From Cryomorphaceae bacterium (GTDB taxonomy: Bacteria > Bacteroidota > Bacteroidia > Flavobacteriales > Schleiferiaceae): 48,304 bases of DNA. Made by a program: the position numbers and the translations under genes. The stretch spans positions 1-48,304 of the forward strand of contig JAFMBM010000019.1 in the NCBI GenBank assembly GCA_017858515.1, read 5' to 3'. The first letter of the stretch is position 1. The number at the start of each line of letters is the position of its first letter. Shown here piece by piece: positions 44,701 through 48,304 of this stretch. The notes under the pieces are model-generated. The model did not search any database, was not told the DNA's origin, and saw nothing but the letters and a program-made list of their open reading frames with translations.

Positions 44701-46836
44701 TGAAATGGAGGGTATGAACCCAAATGGTTCTTGAAGAACAGTAATGTTAGTAATGCAAGCGTTAAACGGTGATTCATCAAACACTGCCTGTTCAACATCC
44801 CTTTCTATAGCTTCGAGGTCTTTTATCCTTAAGCTCGACTTTTTACCTTCCCAAAAGTTTAATCCCGTTACTTTATATTCTCTGTGCCACTTCCTCTTAG
44901 GAAAATTAAACCGGCCAATGACGCCATTAGATAGCCCAACGGCATTAATCATAACTTTTATTTGTTGCCCATAACAATAGTCAATATGATTAATATAAGC
45001 CGTGCCAGGATTAAGAATAGAGTTGTTGGAAATATTGTTGTTATCGGCCCCATTAAGAATAGCCACATTCCGGAGTTTCCTAGGATAATTACCTAATCCA
45101 GCCGCATCATTTAGGAAGTTTTGTCGCGCTGGAAAAGCAATTTCGTCTGTACCTAATGGCAAGGCAGTTGAAAAATATGCTCTCTGACTAATGTGGGTTA
45201 TTGTTGTGTTTGGATGAATAAGGGCAGCTCCTAAATGCTGGCGAAGGAGCTGTTGGGGTGCCTTGTGATTCAATTTTCGCCACTGATCCAGAGCACTTGC
45301 ATTACCGGCTTCCGTTGCAGAATAGTGAATAAAACTTTGTACCCCTAATGGAATTATTGCTCCCTTCCAAGGGCTATCAAAGGCGACGTTCAATCGAACA
45401 CAGTGATTCATATTGTTTTGTTCCATATAGCTTAAGGCATAGCGGGCTATCTGACCGCCCATACTAGGACCAATAATTACAATTTCTTCATTACCCACCT
45501 TATTGGCATTCACTCTTTCAATTAGCTCTATCAAAAGCATGGCATTTCGCCTCATATCGTCTGTAGAGTCCCAAAAATCTAAAAAGATGATATCATAACC
45601 ATTGTTTAGCATTTCTTGGATATAGGGTGAAGCTGGCTCAAAATCTAAACCCTCTACTTTACAACCCCATAACATTGGCCAACCGGTGTTACCAATTTGA
45701 AAAGCCGCTAGAGGGTTAAGATGTTGATTTGAATTATTGAGTGCGCTCATAGCTGGAAATTGATCGCCAAAATCAATTCCATCCAGTATTATCACTGGTT
45801 TTTTGAATTCTTTATTTTGTAATCCAGATGGGCTGCCATATTTTATGTAGGCTTTTCCAATCGCTTTTATTCCTTCATAGGAAAGGGTGCTTTTGATAGC
45901 ATAGGGTATGGTCGTAGACATTATTGAAGTATAAGGCCATGGCGCTTCGTCAGGTAAATATTGGCTTACGAGACAATTCTGTCCTGATTGAGCAGAAAAT
46001 CCATTAAATGAGTTCTTAAGGAACACAATGGGTTTATATGCATAAAGTGTATCGTTGGGCAGTAACTTCCGAAGGGTCCATATGGTATGATCTTCAAGAT
46101 AAGATTCGGGATAATACAATTTAAAGCTCGAAGAAAACTGTACGGCTCTAAAACCAAGTCCGTCTCCAAAATCAATCTCATAAGTTCCAAGGGTGCTATC
46201 TGCCGTAAAAATGAATCCGGGACTGAACACCAAGGGAATAGAATCGGCTTTTCTAAAAGCAATATGAGTTCCCATTAGTTCAAATAGGGTTCTTTCAGGA
46301 AATACGGAATCTGGGTTGACCGAGGAGTTCAATTGAAAGTAACCGCTCACGTTTTGAAAAGCATTGGAAAACAACTCTGTAGAGTCAACCTGATTGTACT
46401 TGAGGTCATAAACTACAATAGGGAAGGCATTGTGGTAAAGAATTGCATCATCATACCGCTTCATTGCAGTATCTAGAATAGAGAAATCTACTTGCCAAGA
46501 AGGCGCCGAGCTAGTATCGCTGAAGTCTCTCGCAGAATGATAATCTAAAAGAGTTTGGAACAGACTAGCTTGATCTCTTTGAGAGATTATAGTGTCAGGC
46601 TCATATTCTGGAGCAAAAAAACGTATGTCTTCAATGCCATTGTGTACATTAAAGGGAGTATTGTATAAACCATGATCCCAAAGAGCTCCTGAACTCATGG
46701 GCGTGTTTTGGAGAATTTTACTCCAGGGCTTCCTATGGAGTGTGCTATCACTGTAGTAGGAATTGTAGTGCGGTGATTGGGCGAAGGCCAAGCAGCAGAA
46801 AAGAAAGTTGAACAATAAGAGTTTGAATTTTTTCAT
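41776..46836 (-). CDS. Giant T9SS cargo: lipase-like alpha/beta-hydrolase region plus parallel beta-helix plus type A sorting domain
   Basis: This 1686-residue exported protein has a signal peptide (MKKFKLLLFNFLFCCLAFAQ). Residues about 345-620 look like an alpha/beta-hydrolase: KKPVIILDGIDFGDQ, YDIIFLDFWDST and the nucleophile elbow IVIIGPSMGGQIARYA (Ser about 458), with RLNVAFDSPWKGA as in PGAP1/lipase-like enzymes. A catalytic His may be at 735 or 742. Residues about 855-1290 are short repeated strands rich in Asn, Ser and Ile (LDIAESSKIIVHANATLDLR), typical of a right-handed parallel beta-helix. A helical region (about 1390-1580) precedes the type A sorting domain (LYPQPSSERIFVDW ... VPGMYILEMQ ... 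RQTIIVE). It is a likely surface-attached or released enzyme; the substrate is unknown. Gene A' follows with a 4-bp overlap. Confidence 0.8.
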   Translation of the reverse strand: MKKFKLLLFNFLFCCLAFAQSPHYNSYYSDSTLHRKPWSKILQNTPMSSGALWDHGLYNTPFNVHNGIEDIRFFAPEYEPDTIISQRDQASLFQTLLDYHSARDFSDTSSAPSWQVDFSILDTAMKRYDDAILYHNAFPIVVYDLKYNQVDSTELFSNAFQNVSGYFQLNSSVNPDSVFPERTLFELMGTHIAFRKADSIPLVFSPGFIFTADSTLGTYEIDFGDGLGFRAVQFSSSFKLYYPESYLEDHTIWTLRKLLPNDTLYAYKPIVFLKNSFNGFSAQSGQNCLVSQYLPDEAPWPYTSIMSTTIPYAIKSTLSYEGIKAIGKAYIKYGSPSGLQNKEFKKPVIILDGIDFGDQFPAMSALNNSNQHLNPLAAFQIGNTGWPMLWGCKVEGLDFEPASPYIQEMLNNGYDIIFLDFWDSTDDMRRNAMLLIELIERVNANKVGNEEIVIIGPSMGGQIARYALSYMEQNNMNHCVRLNVAFDSPWKGAIIPLGVQSFIHYSATEAGNASALDQWRKLNHKAPQQLLRQHLGAALIHPNTTITHISQRAYFSTALPLGTDEIAFPARQNFLNDAAGLGNYPRKLRNVAILNGADNNNISNNSILNPGTAYINHIDYCYGQQIKVMINAVGLSNGVIGRFNFPKRKWHREYKVTGLNFWEGKKSSLRIKDLEAIERDVEQAVFDESPFNACITNITVLQEPFGFIPSISALNLSTNDPDFVIDNVVAKYGSHLGNLGTHFDAFLAPDVNQTHIQATNENMLWLLEQIEYGSRVEDALNGYLDISWNIPLEKKEIGSFTIVNGGELNLYHNAPRFDGNFDPLSTFGSNIIPPADYITEMFLGIDQCSSPNQIHIMNGGQLNVGEKLGPNTVNRVQLNIEPWSSIIVGSNGNLDIAESSKIIVHANATLDLRNNSSISIADNAKIVIEVGGTLLINGNPSIVLSDEAQIIIRGKLKIEDNGKFYYDGNGTIQFEQSIPFVNGALDFSEHCEFGQNTKFRLIGTNGNRPQLKVVNSCYLRDAQGKAPNIQLINTDIEINPSELLYLYNDPFINNVTVDIPTNASGFHEGIRIWGGVGTTVVKNSSIRGGSVGLWAQWTMATNPIVIQDCDFENNYTGLKVEGGGFSIYNCDFSSYSSLSDVTTGIQGIALQSSSVLRNSSFFNLKSGAELVGTSNSTLDTKNNSFVDCDAFGSSALSIQQMTAELHCNTFTSNSVGVLVGEKAHIYMNENAFNVFNSNDVSILFKDGISDPQSCGLYLKNGKNQFNLGGLSATAMHILGHFECQNSPLFVPYIQSVYSSTNPSSLDATGNFMEERQFSSPTGLCCTYELPVSLVYKTPNNGPIQGSICDETDLNGLLNTNSIVTQCASSLSNDLHPLEHTLQMMDADGGEVQGGGKLKELLIEAIKSLSYSDSSRNDIFAFNQLAHLSNATISNSDSYTSFYQELAYSTALTALENAYHSGQLTSNEGLIGSLPDSSMQSALSIIDYQLAQLNNSSSEYLDKRFIHHLNKVLILRNGGYTHEALTLLSNAAFWTDPQSYTQSQRVGYWDCILTNEHDYYQETISIEEWAERMNLCAENFVGYNYKNDETFEVPQTNNGIKMVDSWKHIQLYPQPSSERIFVDWEGFSNGKEMLFNLYTMNGIKLKSGIIPIQEGKGYVIVQDLVPGMYILEMQSESKSKRQTIIVE

Positions 46837-48003
46837 AATTAGAAATTTTTAGTATGGTAAAAATACTACATAAATCATTTTAATGAACAAAGCTGAAATA
46901 ATTTTTTTTGGATCTTCAGATCTCAATGAGAGACATAATTCATTTTGTAATTTTTATAAATTAATGTTAATCAAATTTTTGTATCAATTTTTTTGATTGA
47001 AATTTAGAATGAAACTGAAATTTTTCAAATATAGAGGGATGTTTCGAAATTATTTGATTAGCTATAATCTTTCAAATAGATGCTGATGAAACAAATTATT
47101 TCAGGTTTATTAATGTTTGTACAATTGAAATATCGAACAACAACTTTAAAACATTTACATGTAAATACATGTAAAATAATACTGTAAAAGATTAAAAGGG
47201 CTTCAATAACAACTCGTCTTATCATTGAATATTCACTGTCAACCTAAAAACAGGGGGAGGAGTTGCACGCAATTGTCGTCTTCGAATGGATTTCTCTGTT
47301 CTTGGACTTTAAGACTAAATCGATAACCTTATTGAGTCCATATTTAGAGTGTTTCACGAGAAAGAATATTTGAGTATGTCCCACCAACCCTATGAGCAAG
47401 AGTCAACTCAACCCTCCTGCACTCCTTTTCCCGGATGCTTACTAAACTCAAATGAATTCACCCCACTATAATTCAGTAATCGCTTAGGGCGGTAATTCTC
47501 ATGGCTGCTTAATGGGATATAGCTCTACCCAACCTAAATACCAGCGGACTGTACAAAACCGCCCACTTAATTACTCCATATATATAGGTGTACCCTTAAA
47601 CCTCTCCAATATTGATTTTGGCCTTAGAGAATTTCTTCCTATTTCAGTGCATCCAACTTGGCCTTTTAAGAAACCTTTACTGAAGGGTCTATTGTTATTT
47701 CCCCTCTTTCACATCTCGGTCAAATGGATTTGCATTCCTCTTTTATATAGAGCACCCCCAATAGATGCCACTCCTTTATATATTCCATTCTGAAAAATCC
47801 AGCTCCTAAGTTTATTGCTCACAAATTCTCTTTCCTAGCTCTCGGTTTTATATTACTCATTTTAGTGCCAAAAGAAGATTTATTATTCTCAATGCCACTT
47901 CTCCCGCAGCCCTCCAGTCGAACTGCGACCTCCTTCCGTTCCCCATGAGGTTCAAAAGAAATAGAACTTTAACCTTAGACACACTTTATTAAACACTCCT
48001 GAT
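46837..48003. other. Gene-poor region upstream of the giant T9SS gene
   Basis: About 1.17 kb with no convincing gene. The first 350 bp are very A/T-rich and hold a TATATTTG box on the minus strand (47026-47033) without a clear -33 partner. Overlapping palindromes lie at 47153-47175. The rest (47200-48003) has only short frames without recognisable features. No RNA gene was recognised. Confidence 0.55.
47153..47175. promoter_or_regulatory. Overlapping TACATGTA palindromes, possible operator
   Basis: ATTTACATGTAAAT (47153-47166) is a perfect 14-bp palindrome, and TACATGTA is repeated immediately after it (47166-47173), giving two copies 9 bp apart in A/T-rich DNA about 320 bp upstream of the giant T9SS gene. 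This is the form of a dimeric repressor or regulator site, but no regulator is known here. Confidence 0.3.
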
Positions 48004-48304
48004 AACTGTCAAAACTTTTGGGTCATCTGACCAAACTTCCGTGGTCTTCGTCAAGTTTTCCGTGGCAACTGAATACACTCCCGTGGTCCTCGTCAAAACT
48101 TTTGGGGTATCTGACCAAAGTCCCGAGGTCTTCGTCCAGACTTCCGTGGTCTTCGTCCAAAGTCTCGAGGTCTTTGTCCAGACTCCCGTGGTCTTCGTCC
48201 AGACTTCCGTGGTCTTCGTCCAAAGTCTCGAGGTTTTCGTCACGACTTCCGTGGTCTTCGTCCAAAGTCTCGAGGTCTTCGTCCAGACTTCCGAGGTCTT
48301 CGTC
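48004..48304. repeat. 21-bp-period minisatellite, running off the window
   Basis: Fourteen full 21-bp units plus a partial one cover 48004-48304 and continue beyond the edge. Most units have the form CTTCGTCCAGACTTCCG followed by TGGT, in two alternating versions (CAGACTTCCGTGG and CAAAGTCTCGAGG). The inner end is degraded and contains a larger repeat: the unit pair at 48004-48045 (AAAACTTTTGGG, then ATCTGACCAAA) reappears at 48088-48129. Because 21 is a multiple of three, at least two minus-strand frames are open through it (heptads TKTTEVW and DEDHGSL), so open frames here do not prove coding. Confidence 0.9.

Noticed and set aside
47512-47793. A 93-codon plus-strand frame
   Set aside because: It has no recognisable domain, signal or family pattern, no promoter, and lies in a region that looks non-coding.
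47989-48265. Two overlapping minus-strand open frames in the minisatellite (heptads TKTTEVW and DEDHGSL)
   Set aside because: Repeats with a period divisible by three are open in several frames by chance, no start codon is inside the window, and the two frames cannot both be real on this evidence.

Overview
The window is a chromosomal piece of a Bacteroidota genome, most likely a member of Flavobacteriales (a Cryomorphaceae/Schleiferiaceae- or Crocinitomicaceae-like relative is a guess). The evidence is the gliding and type IX secretion (T9SS) genes gldH, gldA and porZ, several secreted proteins ending in T9SS sorting domains (type A 'YPNP...' tails and one type B 'FTPNGD' tail), many Cys-lipobox lipoproteins, and promoter boxes of the Bacteroidota form TAnnTTTG instead of E. 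coli-type boxes.

Layout. 74-8997 (minus) is a compact gene run read from the glycosyltransferase through a YfhO-type membrane protein, RicT-like PSP1 protein, GldH, a class A penicillin-binding protein and the two subunits of a 3-oxoacid CoA-transferase. Divergently, 9000-12042 (plus) holds porZ and recO. 12061-16793 (minus) holds a sulfotransferase-like gene and two secreted metallopeptidases (M13 and M61). 17197-19684 (plus) is a Wzz-like chain-length protein followed by an O-antigen ligase/polymerase-like protein. 19654-22632 carries a BCP peroxiredoxin, endonuclease III, an orphan lipoprotein and release factor 2. 22703-26264 carries a large type B T9SS cargo protein and an ArsC-family protein; gldA converges on them. 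27019-29446 is a TPR histidine kinase with its NarL-type response regulator, closed by a strong terminator. 29506-35586 holds a T9SS cargo protein and an Omp28/TlpA/DUF6029/Omp28 cluster. 35799-37334 is another T9SS cargo protein with a broken T9SS tail just upstream.

The most unusual part is 37945-46836 on the minus strand. A 1686-residue T9SS-type protein combines a lipase-like GPSMGG hydrolase region, a parallel beta-helix region and a sorting domain. It is followed, with a 4-base start/stop overlap, by five tandem small lipoprotein genes of one family. These are arranged A'-B'-C-B-A: the outer pair and the inner pair are near-identical over long stretches but differ sharply in restricted blocks. 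Three of the spacers are exactly 125 bp and nearly identical, and similar hairpins follow every gene. This looks like a recombining surface-lipoprotein array linked to a secreted hydrolase, and it is my best candidate for an undescribed system.

The right end (46837-48304) has no convincing gene; its last 300 bases are a 21-bp-period minisatellite that runs off the window. No rRNA, tRNA, CRISPR array or insertion sequence was recognised. All functional calls rest on reading motifs by eye; no database search was done.
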